A DNA stretch of 64,000 bases from Acetatifactor muris (GTDB taxonomy: Bacteria; Bacillota; Clostridia; Lachnospirales; Lachnospiraceae): the NCBI RefSeq assembly GCF_024623325.1, contig NZ_JANJZD010000005.1, forward strand, positions 62,001-126,000, read 5' to 3'. The notes below the pieces were generated by a model that made no database searches, was not told the origin of the DNA, and worked only from the letters and a program-made list of their open reading frames with translations. The position numbers were made by a program, and so were the translations under genes. Of this stretch, positions 18,688-27,414 are shown one piece after another. How positions within the stretch are numbered: the first letter of the stretch is position 1; every line of letters begins with the position of its first letter.

Positions 18688-19611
18688 CTACAGTCCATAA
18701 TGCGCTTTTACCATTCCGGTAAGTTCGCAGAACATTTCCATTTCGCTCCGCAGTGTATCATTCATATCTTTACCGTCCAGCTTCCTGCAATATACATCAA
18801 CAGGAAGTTTCTCACATTTCTGAAGGAAATATTTCGCATTGGCAGGATAATATTTACATTCCGCCCAGGCGGCCACAGTCAGGTAATCCTGCAGCAGGCG
18901 AATCCCTTCGTCCTTCATATGGCTGCACAGGTACGCGTACAAATCCGTATGGAAATTTGCCATGACTCCGCTGAACCCGTGTACCCCGCACAGGAGAGAA
19001 TCCAAAAGAGTGGCGCTGTTGGCATTGTAAATCTTCAGCTTCGTGCCATTCACCGCTGTCAGACGCTGTTTTATCAGCCGCAGGTCACAGCAGGTATCCT
19101 TCAGAAAATAAAATCTTCCCGTTTCGGCACATTTTTTCAGATTGTCCAGGGAGATCAGCCTTTTATAAGGGTAGGGGCATTCATAGAATCCCAGGGGGAT
19201 ATCTTCCCTGATCTCTTTCAGAAATCTCTCACAGCGCTCCATCCACACTGCATCGCCTTCCTCCGCTTCAGCGAAGCTGTTCGTAACCAATATCACGGCG
19301 TCCACACCGGTCTGCGCCATAAGGTTCGCCTCTTCAATCCTTTCGGCCTCTTTATCCGCAATGTTGCCGCAGGCAATCACAGGTACACGGCCGGCCGCAC
19401 ATTCTACTACTGCCCTGGCGATTTCCAGCCGTTCCTCCATCTCCAGGAAAAACATTTCGCTGGACTGACATACTGCAAACAGTCCTTTGCTTCCTTTTTC
19501 TATGTACCAGTCCGTCAGCCTCCGCAAACCTTCATAATCCACTTCACCGTCCGGCCGAAACGGCGTCAGCATGACCGGCCAGACACCTCCCGGGAATTTC
19601 TTTATATCCAT
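18688..19611 (-). CDS. Dihydrodipicolinate synthase / N-acetylneuraminate lyase family aldolase
   Basis: 307 aa class I aldolase. The Schiff-base Lys is K171 in FYFLKDTC, and the catalytic Tyr is Y143 in GFYECPYPY. The usual G(T/S)TGE substrate loop is replaced by CQSSE (residues 48-52), so this is not a standard DapA or NanA. It is the first gene of the glycan operon, with RBS GGGGAAG before the ATG at 19611; the frame is open to 19689 but that start lies inside the operator. It likely cleaves a 2-keto-3-deoxy or nonulosonic acid released by the downstream hydrolases. The substrate is inferred from context only. Confidence 0.85.
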   Translation of the reverse strand: MDIKKFPGGVWPVMLTPFRPDGEVDYEGLRRLTDWYIEKGSKGLFAVCQSSEMFFLEMEERLEIARAVVECAAGRVPVIACGNIADKEAERIEEANLMAQTGVDAVILVTNSFAEAEEGDAVWMERCERFLKEIREDIPLGFYECPYPYKRLISLDNLKKCAETGRFYFLKDTCCDLRLIKQRLTAVNGTKLKIYNANSATLLDSLLCGVHGFSGVMANFHTDLYAYLCSHMKDEGIRLLQDYLTVAAWAECKYYPANAKYFLQKCEKLPVDVYCRKLDGKDMNDTLRSEMEMFCELTGMVKAHYGL

Positions 19612-19686
19612 AACTTCCCCTTTCTCCCTGTCTGCATGACAGCTTCTCTGATATAGGACATCGTTAAAGCATGTCTTTTTGTTTTT

Positions 19687-19717
19687 CATTAATAATGAAC
19701 ATTATTCATCATTAATG
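19687..19717. promoter_or_regulatory. 31-bp palindromic operator at the glycan-operon transcription start
   Basis: A near-perfect palindrome: 25 of 31 positions match their reverse complement, with outer arms CATTAAT/ATTAATG and centre near 19702. It begins just after the -10 box, so a bound protein would block initiation. The IclR-family gene next to it is the obvious candidate regulator. Confidence 0.65.
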
Positions 19718-19725
19718 ATATGTGT

Positions 19726-19754
19726 ATTATATCCCTTTTCATGATCATTGTCAA
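19726..19754 (-). promoter_or_regulatory. Consensus sigma-A promoter of the glycan operon
   Basis: On the minus strand, TTGACA (19749-19754), 17 bp, TATAAT (19726-19731): a perfect match to consensus. Transcription would start near 19719, inside or at the edge of the palindromic operator. Confidence 0.85.
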
Positions 19755-19806
19755 CAAAGTTTGCAGAGAATTTATCAGAATTCTTAATCCATATCTTTTG
19801 ACAGAT

Positions 19807-19876
19807 AAAAAAAGAGCAAATTCACCTTGAAATTCTGCACCTACTATGTGCAGAATGTTCAAAATGGATTTGCTCT
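19807..19876 (-). terminator. Terminator of the IclR gene
   Basis: On the minus strand AGAGCAAAT pairs with ATTTGCTCT, enclosing a second hairpin (ATTCTGCAC/GTGCAGAAT), and the outer stem is followed by seven T residues. It separates the regulator transcript from the glycan-operon promoter. Confidence 0.8.
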
Positions 19877-19901
19877 CTGAAATCTTTTCTTTATGATTCT
19901 C

Positions 19902-20684
19902 TCACAGCATCTTCTTCAGCTCGGCCGCATGGTTTTTCAAAATCTCTGCCAGCTCGGCGATTCGTTTCTCCGTAAATCGGGGGGAAGGCCCCGTCACGCT
20001 GCAGGCCGCCACCACCCGATCCTCGCCGTTCCGGATGGGAATCGCCACACACTTGATTCCATATTCATGTTCCATGTTGTCTGTGGAATACCCGCGCTCC
20101 CGCACGGCATTCAGTTCTTCTTTCAGGGAATCGCCGTCTGTAATGGTATTTTTCGTGAAAGAATACAGCCCTTCCCCGATGACCTCATCCACCTTCTCAG
20201 AGCTTTCATAGGCCAGCAGCGCCTTACCAATTCCCGTGCAGTAAAGCGGCGCCTTCAGTCCTGTCATATTCCTTCCCCCAGTGGAGAAGTCCGGAAAAGC
20301 ACCGTCCAGATAGATAACCTCTGTCCCGTTCAGCACCGCCAGGTACACAGTCTCTCCCGTCAGATTGGCAATCTCGTTCATATGCGGTCTTGCAATCTGC
20401 CGGATGTCGTTATTTCGGTAGAACTGATTGCTCAGCTCCAGGACCCGCACACCCAGGCAATATTTATTGGTATAGGGATTCCGTTTCACCAGACCGCAGG
20501 CCTCATAGGTGGAAAGCATGTTGTAAATGGAGCTTTTCAGCAGCCCGCTTTTCTGCGCCAGTTCCGTAATCCCCAGCTCCCTGTCCTCCTCTGTAAAATA
20601 GAACAACAGCCGGACCGCCTTGTACAGGGACTTTACTTTTATATCCTCCGGTACGTTGATTCCTTCTTCTCTTCCGTTTTCCAC
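19902..20684 (-). CDS. IclR-family transcriptional regulator
   Basis: 260 aa. The N-terminal winged helix (about residues 15-75) shows SLYKAVRLLFYF, GITELAQKSGLLKSSIYNMLSTYEACGLV and YCLGVRVLEL. The C-terminal IclR effector domain carries YLAVLNGTEVIYLDG, CTGIGKALLAY, RERGYSTDN and GIKCVAIPI. IclR proteins sense small carboxylates or sugar-acid catabolites. The GTG start at 20684 follows GAGGGGG. It has its own terminator and lies directly upstream of the glycan operon, whose promoter carries a palindrome, so local control is likely. Confidence 0.92.
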   Translation of the reverse strand: MENGREEGINVPEDIKVKSLYKAVRLLFYFTEEDRELGITELAQKSGLLKSSIYNMLSTYEACGLVKRNPYTNKYCLGVRVLELSNQFYRNNDIRQIARPHMNEIANLTGETVYLAVLNGTEVIYLDGAFPDFSTGGRNMTGLKAPLYCTGIGKALLAYESSEKVDEVIGEGLYSFTKNTITDGDSLKEELNAVRERGYSTDNMEHEYGIKCVAIPIRNGEDRVVAACSVTGPSPRFTEKRIAELAEILKNHAAELKKML

Positions 20685-20768
20685 AGTGTCCCCCTCTTTC
20701 TCTCTGAACTCTCCTGCCTTCAGTTTGTCTGCCTGGCAAAAGTAAAGATATACCCTGCATATAAAGCC

Positions 20769-20798
20769 AGTTTACCACAGACACAGGGGAGATTTCAA
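20769..20798 (-). promoter_or_regulatory. Candidate promoter of the IclR gene
   Basis: Minus strand TTGAAA (20793-20798), 18 bp, TAAACT (20769-20774), located in the 150-nt gap after the ABC permease gene. Confidence 0.4.
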
Positions 20799-20834
20799 GA
20801 AGAGAACACATTTCATTCTTAATTTACGTGGTGG

Positions 20835-23111
20835 TCACGCCCCTGTCCATGCATAGAATGGATACAGAGAAAAAGCTTCCGCCGCGGAAAAGCCAAGCAG
20901 CTTAAACACCAGTGGAACCGCAAACAGCAGCACACCAAAAAGCCATGTCTGTACCGGATCCTTCCGCCAGTAAGAAATCAACAGAACACCAATGGCAACT
21001 ACAGTCAATGTCAGCATCTGCGTCAAAATGTGGAGCGCGAGAAATCCCCACACCGGCAGCGGCAGTCCGAACTGGCGGCAATAAGGAATATCCCCTGAGG
21101 AAAAAGTCAGTCCATGCATGGGAAATGCGCTGCAGACACTGCAGCATCTGCCTGCAAAGGGCACCAGTGCAAAAATTGCGGACGCCGTCACACAGACCAC
21201 TGTCTTACCGATGATAATGCTGCGCTTTCCCCGTCTCGTGGCGCCCAGCAGATTCCAGGCGCCCGCAAGGTTCTCCATGGACATTCCATTGCCGAAGGCC
21301 ATGACAATACCGCAGACAAGCAGAAGCAGATTGACAGGAAAGGGATTGTTCTTCTGTCCCAGCAGATACAGATATCCCGTATCATAGAGAAACCTTCCTC
21401 CGTTTTCCGTTATATACTGGTATTGCCTCCAGACACGTGAGAAGGCTGGATAGAAGGCTGTCACGGCATACCATTTTGTCTTCATGCTCTCTCCCGCGTT
21501 TTCACTGAGTTCCCCTGAAGCCACCCCCTGTTCTATCTTCTCTATCTGTTCAAAGGCCTGCCGGTATCTGGCTTCTTCCGCCAGGATCAGTTCTTCCTTT
21601 TCAGAATTTATCTCACCCTCAAGAGTCAGCATAATATCCTGATAATACTGCTCCTGTCCGCCAATGGGAATCTTCCCTCCAAGCTCTCTCCATCCAATCA
21701 GAATCCCAAATGCCAGAAGAACGATTGCCGCCCTGTTTCCCATCAGAATCTTATACCCTTCATGCCGCAGCAGACCATCATGAAGCCGAAATGGCCAAAG
21801 TGACAGAAAGCGCCGTTCCTTCAACACAAAATTTTCTCCCCTGATGAAAAGGCAGATACCGGCTGCAATGCCCGCCGCCGTCAGGATAAATATCGTCATC
21901 CAGGCAAAACTCATGCGGGATATCGGCTTTCCAAACCAGTTGAAGTTCAGATACCCGCCATACAGTTGTTCCGTCTTCAGAAGCCCTGTCAGATTCATGT
22001 ATTTCAGCGGATTGTAATCCGAAACCGCCGGGATTATCAGACAGAGGAGATAACTGACACCCACAATCAGCATGCCTGCTGTATAGGGCAGAACCTGTCT
22101 CACAGCCATGACCGAAAATGCTGTCATCACAGTGCCAAATCCAAACAGTACAAATCCCTTCGTGAGAATTGACATCTGAATATATTCCAGGATACTCACA
22201 GGCAGACTGCTCTCTCTGTAAGCAGCCACAGACTGCAGCGGCGCATTCAGATCTCCGAAGCCAACTGCCATGCCAAAGTAAAGGAGATTGGCTCCGTACA
22301 GCACAAAAGCTGTCATCATACAATGCACCCAAAGCGCGGTCAGCTTTGCCCCTATATTCCGGCAAATCCCCCCTTTGGTACTTCTCGTGATGAAAAAAAG
22401 ACCTTTCCTTTTCTCCTCCAGAATCAGATAACCCACAAAAAAGAACACCGAAAGCAGCATGATAAGGTCCGTCTCCGTATTTTCCATGGAATGGGTAATG
22501 GCCCTGTCTGGTATCCAGGAAATTCCCTCCGGAGTTAATTTCTCATAGTCCGCGGCACTCTTACGGATATTCCGGGAGGAAAAAGACTCCTCCCCTTCTC
22601 CGGCAAAGATTCCGATTCCCCCCAGAATCGCCTGATTCTCCTGTACGGACCGGAGATAATCTCCGTATCCGGCAGTTTTTACCCACTCTTCATACAGCTC
22701 GTCTGTCAATGCCTTTTCCTGCCAGAAGGAGTCCGTCCATTCCAGATATGTCCCATTCTGATAAGTATCATAATATCTCTCAAAAACTCCGGGCGCCGCT
22801 TCCAAGGCCTGTTCGGCGAACATTTCTCCCATCTCATGGTCTCCCGCCCGCAGCATGAGAACCTCCTGGACCAGGCTCACTCCATCCATGGTTTCCTTTC
22901 GCTCGAGTATCCATTCTCCTTTTTCTGATTCTGACATCCCGGCAATTTCTCTCTGTGCTGTCTTATAAGAAGACAATCCCGGCTTTTCTTCCCCCGGCAG
23001 ATTCGCATACCACAGCAGGAACACATTTAAGACAAGCAATGCGCCAAATCCCAGGAGGAAGCTCCTTCTGCACCATATCCGTCTCAGTTCAAATCCCGTC
23101 AGCCGAAGCAT
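20835..23111 (-). CDS. ABC-2-type transporter permease, tandem-duplicated
   Basis: 758 aa membrane protein. Both halves have the same plan: a short basic cytoplasmic start (LTGFELRRIWCRRSF; later LRHEGYKILMGNRAAI), one helix, a large extracytoplasmic loop of 130-180 residues, then a block of about five helices. The two halves look like a fused duplication of an ABC-2 permease. The ATG at 23111 follows GGAGGAGAGGG and overlaps the ATPase gene by 23 nt. With the ATPase upstream it should form an exporter or a sensing/immunity transporter. The substrate is unknown. Confidence 0.82.
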   Translation of the reverse strand: MLRLTGFELRRIWCRRSFLLGFGALLVLNVFLLWYANLPGEEKPGLSSYKTAQREIAGMSESEKGEWILERKETMDGVSLVQEVLMLRAGDHEMGEMFAEQALEAAPGVFERYYDTYQNGTYLEWTDSFWQEKALTDELYEEWVKTAGYGDYLRSVQENQAILGGIGIFAGEGEESFSSRNIRKSAADYEKLTPEGISWIPDRAITHSMENTETDLIMLLSVFFFVGYLILEEKRKGLFFITRSTKGGICRNIGAKLTALWVHCMMTAFVLYGANLLYFGMAVGFGDLNAPLQSVAAYRESSLPVSILEYIQMSILTKGFVLFGFGTVMTAFSVMAVRQVLPYTAGMLIVGVSYLLCLIIPAVSDYNPLKYMNLTGLLKTEQLYGGYLNFNWFGKPISRMSFAWMTIFILTAAGIAAGICLFIRGENFVLKERRFLSLWPFRLHDGLLRHEGYKILMGNRAAIVLLAFGILIGWRELGGKIPIGGQEQYYQDIMLTLEGEINSEKEELILAEEARYRQAFEQIEKIEQGVASGELSENAGESMKTKWYAVTAFYPAFSRVWRQYQYITENGGRFLYDTGYLYLLGQKNNPFPVNLLLLVCGIVMAFGNGMSMENLAGAWNLLGATRRGKRSIIIGKTVVCVTASAIFALVPFAGRCCSVCSAFPMHGLTFSSGDIPYCRQFGLPLPVWGFLALHILTQMLTLTVVAIGVLLISYWRKDPVQTWLFGVLLFAVPLVFKLLGFSAAEAFSLYPFYAWTGA

Positions 23112-23832
23112 CCCTCTCCTCCTCCCCGAATACCCGCATATAAACCTCTTCCAGCCCTCCAGCACCGCCGTGTTTCTCACAAAGCTTTTCCACCGAATCC
23201 CGGTCCACGACTTTCCCCTCTCTGAGCAGAATAATTTCTCCTGCTATGGTCTCAATATCTGACACTACATGGGTGGATACCAGAATGATCCGCTCCCCGG
23301 AAAGTGCCCGAATCCGCTCCCGGATTCTCACTCTCTCCTTCGGATCCAGTCCCGCCGTGGGCTCATCCAGTACAATCAGCTCCGGCTTGCCCAGGACCGC
23401 CTGCGCAATCAACATGCGCTGCTTCATGCCGCCGGAATAAGTTCCGATAAAGCGATTCCTGACATCTGTCAGATTGACAAAATCCAGGACACGCTCTATC
23501 TCCCCAGACTGCTCTTTCCGGGAAATTCCCTTCAGTGTGGCCATATAGGAGAGAAAACGCACAGCTGTAAAATTGTCATACAGTCCCTGTTGCTGAGGCG
23601 CATACCCCAGAATACTTCTGTAGGCTGCGCCCTGTGCTCTGATTTCCTTTCCCTGCCAGCAGACTGCACCCCCCGTGGGCCGGACATTTCCGGTAATGAT
23701 ATTCATCAGGGTGGATTTGCCTGCTCCGTTAGGACCCAGCAGTCCGTAAATCCCTTTCCCCAACGTGAGTGTCACCTGTTCCAGTGCAGTCTTATCCTTA
23801 TATTTTTTCGTAATCTCACGAAGTTCCAGCAC
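23089..23832 (-). CDS. ABC transporter ATP-binding protein
   Basis: 247 aa ATPase of the CcmA/BcrA type that pairs with ABC-2 permeases. Walker A GPNGAGKST (33-41), signature YSGGMKQRM, Walker B LIVLDEPTAGLD, and switch His in VSTHVVSD. It starts 3 nt after the lipoprotein stop and overlaps the permease start, so all three are translated together. Confidence 0.95.
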   Translation of the reverse strand: MLELREITKKYKDKTALEQVTLTLGKGIYGLLGPNGAGKSTLMNIITGNVRPTGGAVCWQGKEIRAQGAAYRSILGYAPQQQGLYDNFTAVRFLSYMATLKGISRKEQSGEIERVLDFVNLTDVRNRFIGTYSGGMKQRMLIAQAVLGKPELIVLDEPTAGLDPKERVRIRERIRALSGERIILVSTHVVSDIETIAGEIILLREGKVVDRDSVEKLCEKHGGAGGLEEVYMRVFGEEERDASADGI

Positions 23833-23835
23833 CTG

Positions 23836-25323
23836 TTACCACCCCTCCTTTATCATATGGATTGTCCGATAATTTTCTCTGCCGGCAAAAAGGTCCTCCT
23901 GAGAAATCAACCCATACTGATAACCGTTAAGTTCATAGGAACCGTCTCCGTTCGGCGTTGCATCATAATCATAAATTACCAGTACATCTGAACCTGTCAC
24001 AGCCCGAAAATCCAGCTGCCAGCCCAGACTTTTGTTCACCAGAGAAGAATGACTGAGCTCTCCTGTGTTCACATCCAGATAGAAAAATGTCTTGTTAAAA
24101 GCTTCGTCTTCACAGCGAATCTTACTGCCGATTATGTCACAGAGATAATAATATTGGTCCATCCCGCTGCACAGGATACGCTCTTCACCGGTATCCAGAT
24201 CCACGGCCTTTACACTGTTGTCGATCTCAGAGGATACATACAGCACCCCGCCGTCCGCCACTGCAGAATTCATTTCCCTGTTGCTTATGCTGTATACCCG
24301 GTTCAGCTGTCCGCTGTTCAGGTCAAGCGTGGCATACGCTTCTTCAGAATTATTGTACAGTTCTTTATATTTGTCTTCATCTTCGTCAAACAACTCCTCA
24401 GAGGACACCTCTCTGCCGTAATCCGTCCCATTTAATATAAGCTTATCCGCATAGCATCCCTCCACCTCCCAGAAAAAAGAGTCCTGGAAATCCATGGAGC
24501 AGATTTCTCTCTCTTCCATTTTCTCCAGATCCAGATAGACCAGCCTGCGCTCCGAGGAATTGTAATAAGTATCCGCACCGCTTTTTTCAGCCGTTATCTT
24601 CTTCGTCGCCACATAGATTCCGTTTTCATCTCCCAGCACAAAATCCTCCAGCATCACCCCCGAAGTAAAGGTATGTACTTTTTCCCGATTCGTCCCGTCC
24701 AGATTAGTCCGATACAGGACTGTCGTTTTGTCTTCCCCTGCAAATCCCAGAGTCGCTCCGCTATCCTCCACATCATAGCTCATACCGGAGAACGCGGAAC
24801 CATCATAGTCATTGTACTTGCTCAGCAGATACAGCTGGTTTCCATGCACGAACAAAAGTGTGGTGTAACTGGGAAATTCATCATATAAAAAGACAGAAGA
24901 GCACTCCGCCGTATCATGGCTGCATCCCGCATTGCTGCACAGATATACTTCCTGCTGGGAGGCAAAATCCATGTACATCATATGAGATCCATAATTTCCG
25001 TCTGAAAGCTTCTCCGGGTGAGCACACAGATAATAATAGCCGTCCTCCGTATTGCAGCCATCCCTGTTAAACCCCCCAAGGGGCCGCAGGCCTCCTTCGG
25101 ACCATGCACCGCCGTCCGCCTGTGCGGAAGTCCCGCCTCCCGATCCGCCACTTTCTCCTGCTCCATCCTCCCCGGTACCATCTGCGTTCAATCCCTCGCC
25201 GCCGTCTGCGCCTGACACAGCGCTTCCGTTTTCCCTGGCATCCACATTTCCCAATCCTCCGCAGGCCGTAAGGGAAACAGCTATTCCCGCCGCAAGAAAT
25301 ATCGTCATTATTTTTTTCATCAT
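23836..25323 (-). CDS. Lipoprotein with predicted beta-propeller-like repeats, unknown function
   Basis: 495 aa. Signal peptide with lipobox LTAC (Cys21), then a low-complexity Gly/Glu/Asp/Ser segment (22-75) that probably spans the wall. The rest is beta-rich with repeated reporter-like units (MMYMDFASQQEVYLC, VLYRTNLDGTN, LVYLDLEKMEE, KAVDLDTGEE). A Cys-rich site CSNAGCSHDTAEC could bind metal or form disulphides. Such lipoproteins are frequent in Lachnospiraceae, but I know of no assigned function. RBS AAGGAGG. It lies between the sensor kinase and the ABC pair, which suggests a substrate-sensing or accessory role. Confidence 0.7.
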   Translation of the reverse strand: MMKKIMTIFLAAGIAVSLTACGGLGNVDARENGSAVSGADGGEGLNADGTGEDGAGESGGSGGGTSAQADGGAWSEGGLRPLGGFNRDGCNTEDGYYYLCAHPEKLSDGNYGSHMMYMDFASQQEVYLCSNAGCSHDTAECSSVFLYDEFPSYTTLLFVHGNQLYLLSKYNDYDGSAFSGMSYDVEDSGATLGFAGEDKTTVLYRTNLDGTNREKVHTFTSGVMLEDFVLGDENGIYVATKKITAEKSGADTYYNSSERRLVYLDLEKMEEREICSMDFQDSFFWEVEGCYADKLILNGTDYGREVSSEELFDEDEDKYKELYNNSEEAYATLDLNSGQLNRVYSISNREMNSAVADGGVLYVSSEIDNSVKAVDLDTGEERILCSGMDQYYYLCDIIGSKIRCEDEAFNKTFFYLDVNTGELSHSSLVNKSLGWQLDFRAVTGSDVLVIYDYDATPNGDGSYELNGYQYGLISQEDLFAGRENYRTIHMIKEGW

Positions 25324-25371
25324 AAAAAAAGACCTCCTTATTTTATTTCTTTTACATCCAACATAAAGAAA

Positions 25372-25400
25372 ATAAAACAAAAAAGTCTATTTTTGGTCAA
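25372..25400 (-). promoter_or_regulatory. Candidate promoter of the lipoprotein-ABC operon
   Basis: Minus strand TTGACC (25395-25400), 17 bp, TTTTAT (25372-25377), overlapping the end of the histidine kinase gene. It could let the transporter genes be induced separately from the two-component system. Confidence 0.4.
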
Positions 25401-26725
25401 ACTTTCAAAATAATTTTTACTTCCGCTCCATGAGATTCCCAGTTCGTCAGCTGCAGACTGCCTCCATGCTTTTTGCTGAGCGTACGGCTGATAGCCAGTC
25501 CCAGCCCCAGATGTCCTTCCTCCCGTGTGCCGGGAAACCGTTTTTTCCACTCTTTTTCGAACATTTCCTCCGGAAAGCCTTCCCCGTCATCCCTCACCAG
25601 AATCTCCATTCTTTCTTCCCCTAATGTGAAATCCACTGACACTGAATTCCGGGCAAAACGGGCTGCATTTTCGAATACATTTTCCAGAATCCGGCTGATT
25701 ATGCCTGTATCTGCCCGCAGTGTCTGCTCTGGCAGAGAGTCATTTACACGCAATGTAATCCCGGCCTTATCGGCCATCACCTTCAGATCGTCACAAATTC
25801 CTCTCAGAAGCTCTCCGGAAGAAATCTCCTGCCTGACAAGTTCCATGTCCTCCAGCTGGTTCAGCTGCCTCACCGATTCCGTATACCGCTCCAGTCGTTT
25901 TGCTGCCGTATTCAGATTCCGGACAACCCTCTCTGCCTTGTCGGGACTCAGCTTTCCTGTCGGCAGATTCATCTGCAGGTATTCTGTATATCCCTCCACA
26001 ATGGCAATGGGATTACGCAGATCATGGGCAATGGAAGCCTGCAGCATCCTGCGCTGTTCCAGCATCTCCCACATGGCCCTGTTATTTTCCGCCAGCTCCC
26101 TGCGCATGACCTCAAAAGATCGACACAATTCTCCCATTTCATCCCCTTTGGAATATTCCAGCGTAAAGTCCAAATTCTGTTCCGCAATCTGCGTTGTGGC
26201 ATTCGACAACAATTTCAGCGGTAAGGATAATTTCTTTCTGTAAAAGTAAAACCCGCAAAACAAAATGCCGCCGACGGATAGTATTCCGGGAACCAGCACC
26301 TGTGCCGCACCGCTCAGTCGCCAGGCAAGCTTCCGCTTCGGCGTCAGAGTATCATATCCCCGCTCCAGCTTTTGAACGCTATAAGCAATATCCGCAGCTC
26401 TTATCCTTCTCACAATATTCCCACCGTATGCTTCTGTGCCTGAGTGCTGGTCTGTCTCACCCCCATAGAACTCCTCAATGATCTGAGACTGCTTCGTGGT
26501 TTCTCCGTATTCCAGCAAATAGGAAGAAGTGCTTGTGCCGCCGTCAGGAAGCGTCTCTTCCATAGTCAGATAAACGGCTTCCGGATCCGGCAAAAGCCAA
26601 TGTCTGAATGCCATACATCCCCAGATGGTCAGTCCGGACAGCAAAACCACCCCGCCGAAGACGGAAAAAACAGTAAGAAGAAAAAAACCTCTCAGAGATA
26701 TTTGTTTCCTTTTCAGCGGTTCCAT
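25397..26725 (-). CDS. Sensor histidine kinase
   Basis: 442 aa. Two membrane helices (about 16-38 and 141-162) enclose a roughly 100-residue extracytoplasmic sensor domain. A HAMP region follows, then the phosphoacceptor H234 in SIAHDLRNPIA and the ATP-binding domain with NVFENAARFA, VRDDGEGFP and HLGLGLAISRTL. The start overlaps the response regulator stop by 13 nt. Together they form a two-component system that probably controls the lipoprotein/ABC genes encoded just downstream. Confidence 0.94.
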   Translation of the reverse strand: MEPLKRKQISLRGFFLLTVFSVFGGVVLLSGLTIWGCMAFRHWLLPDPEAVYLTMEETLPDGGTSTSSYLLEYGETTKQSQIIEEFYGGETDQHSGTEAYGGNIVRRIRAADIAYSVQKLERGYDTLTPKRKLAWRLSGAAQVLVPGILSVGGILFCGFYFYRKKLSLPLKLLSNATTQIAEQNLDFTLEYSKGDEMGELCRSFEVMRRELAENNRAMWEMLEQRRMLQASIAHDLRNPIAIVEGYTEYLQMNLPTGKLSPDKAERVVRNLNTAAKRLERYTESVRQLNQLEDMELVRQEISSGELLRGICDDLKVMADKAGITLRVNDSLPEQTLRADTGIISRILENVFENAARFARNSVSVDFTLGEERMEILVRDDGEGFPEEMFEKEWKKRFPGTREEGHLGLGLAISRTLSKKHGGSLQLTNWESHGAEVKIILKV

Positions 26726-27387
26726 TTATATCCCACCCCCCAGACTGTCTCGATATAATCATGTCCCGTGGCTTCTCTCAGCTTTCCCCGTATCCTCCGG
26801 ATATGTTCCTTGATGACACTGCTGTCCCCATCGGCATCATAGCCCCAGACAGCTTCGTAAATATGCTCTCTGTCAAACACCTGTCCCGCATTTGTCATGA
26901 GAAATTCAATGAGATCGAATTCTCTTCTGGAAAAAGGAATCTCTTCTCCCCTGCAGCATACCACCCTTTCTGAGAGATTGACAATCAGTTCATCTGCGGT
27001 GAGCACGGAAGGCCTGTTCCTGTTCCTCTCATCCCTGCGCAGATGTGCCGCCACCCGGGCCGCCAGTTCATTCAGGCTGAAAGGTTTTGTGATGTAATCA
27101 TCCCCTCCGTACTGCAGACCGTTTATTTTGTCCTGCTCCGTAACCCGGGCCGTCACAAAAAGGATGGGACAGACAATATGGTCACGTATGCTCCTGCACA
27201 GCTCCAATCCGTCCATCCCAGGCATATTGATATCCAGTATAATCAGATCAGGCTGCTTCTGCAGCAGCCTGATTGCCTCCCCCGCGCTGTTTGCCGAAAA
27301 AGTCTCATAGCCACAGTCCCGCAGGTGATCTTCCAGAAGTTCCGTCATCATTTTTTCATCATCTACAAGCAATATCTTATGTGTCAT
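26713..27387 (-). CDS. OmpR-family response regulator
   Basis: 224 aa. Receiver domain with acidic pair DD (9-10), phosphoacceptor D52 in LDINMPGMDG, and Lys in ITKPFSLNEL. The C-terminal winged helix shows FSRREFDLIEFLMTNAG and VFDREHIYEAVWG, then HIRRIRGKLRE. It is the upstream partner of the histidine kinase. No binding site could be identified with confidence. Confidence 0.95.
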   Translation of the reverse strand: MTHKILLVDDEKMMTELLEDHLRDCGYETFSANSAGEAIRLLQKQPDLIILDINMPGMDGLELCRSIRDHIVCPILFVTARVTEQDKINGLQYGGDDYITKPFSLNELAARVAAHLRRDERNRNRPSVLTADELIVNLSERVVCCRGEEIPFSRREFDLIEFLMTNAGQVFDREHIYEAVWGYDADGDSSVIKEHIRRIRGKLREATGHDYIETVWGVGYKWNR

Positions 27388-27414
27388 TTTTCACCCTGTC
27401 TTTTCTCTTTCTGT

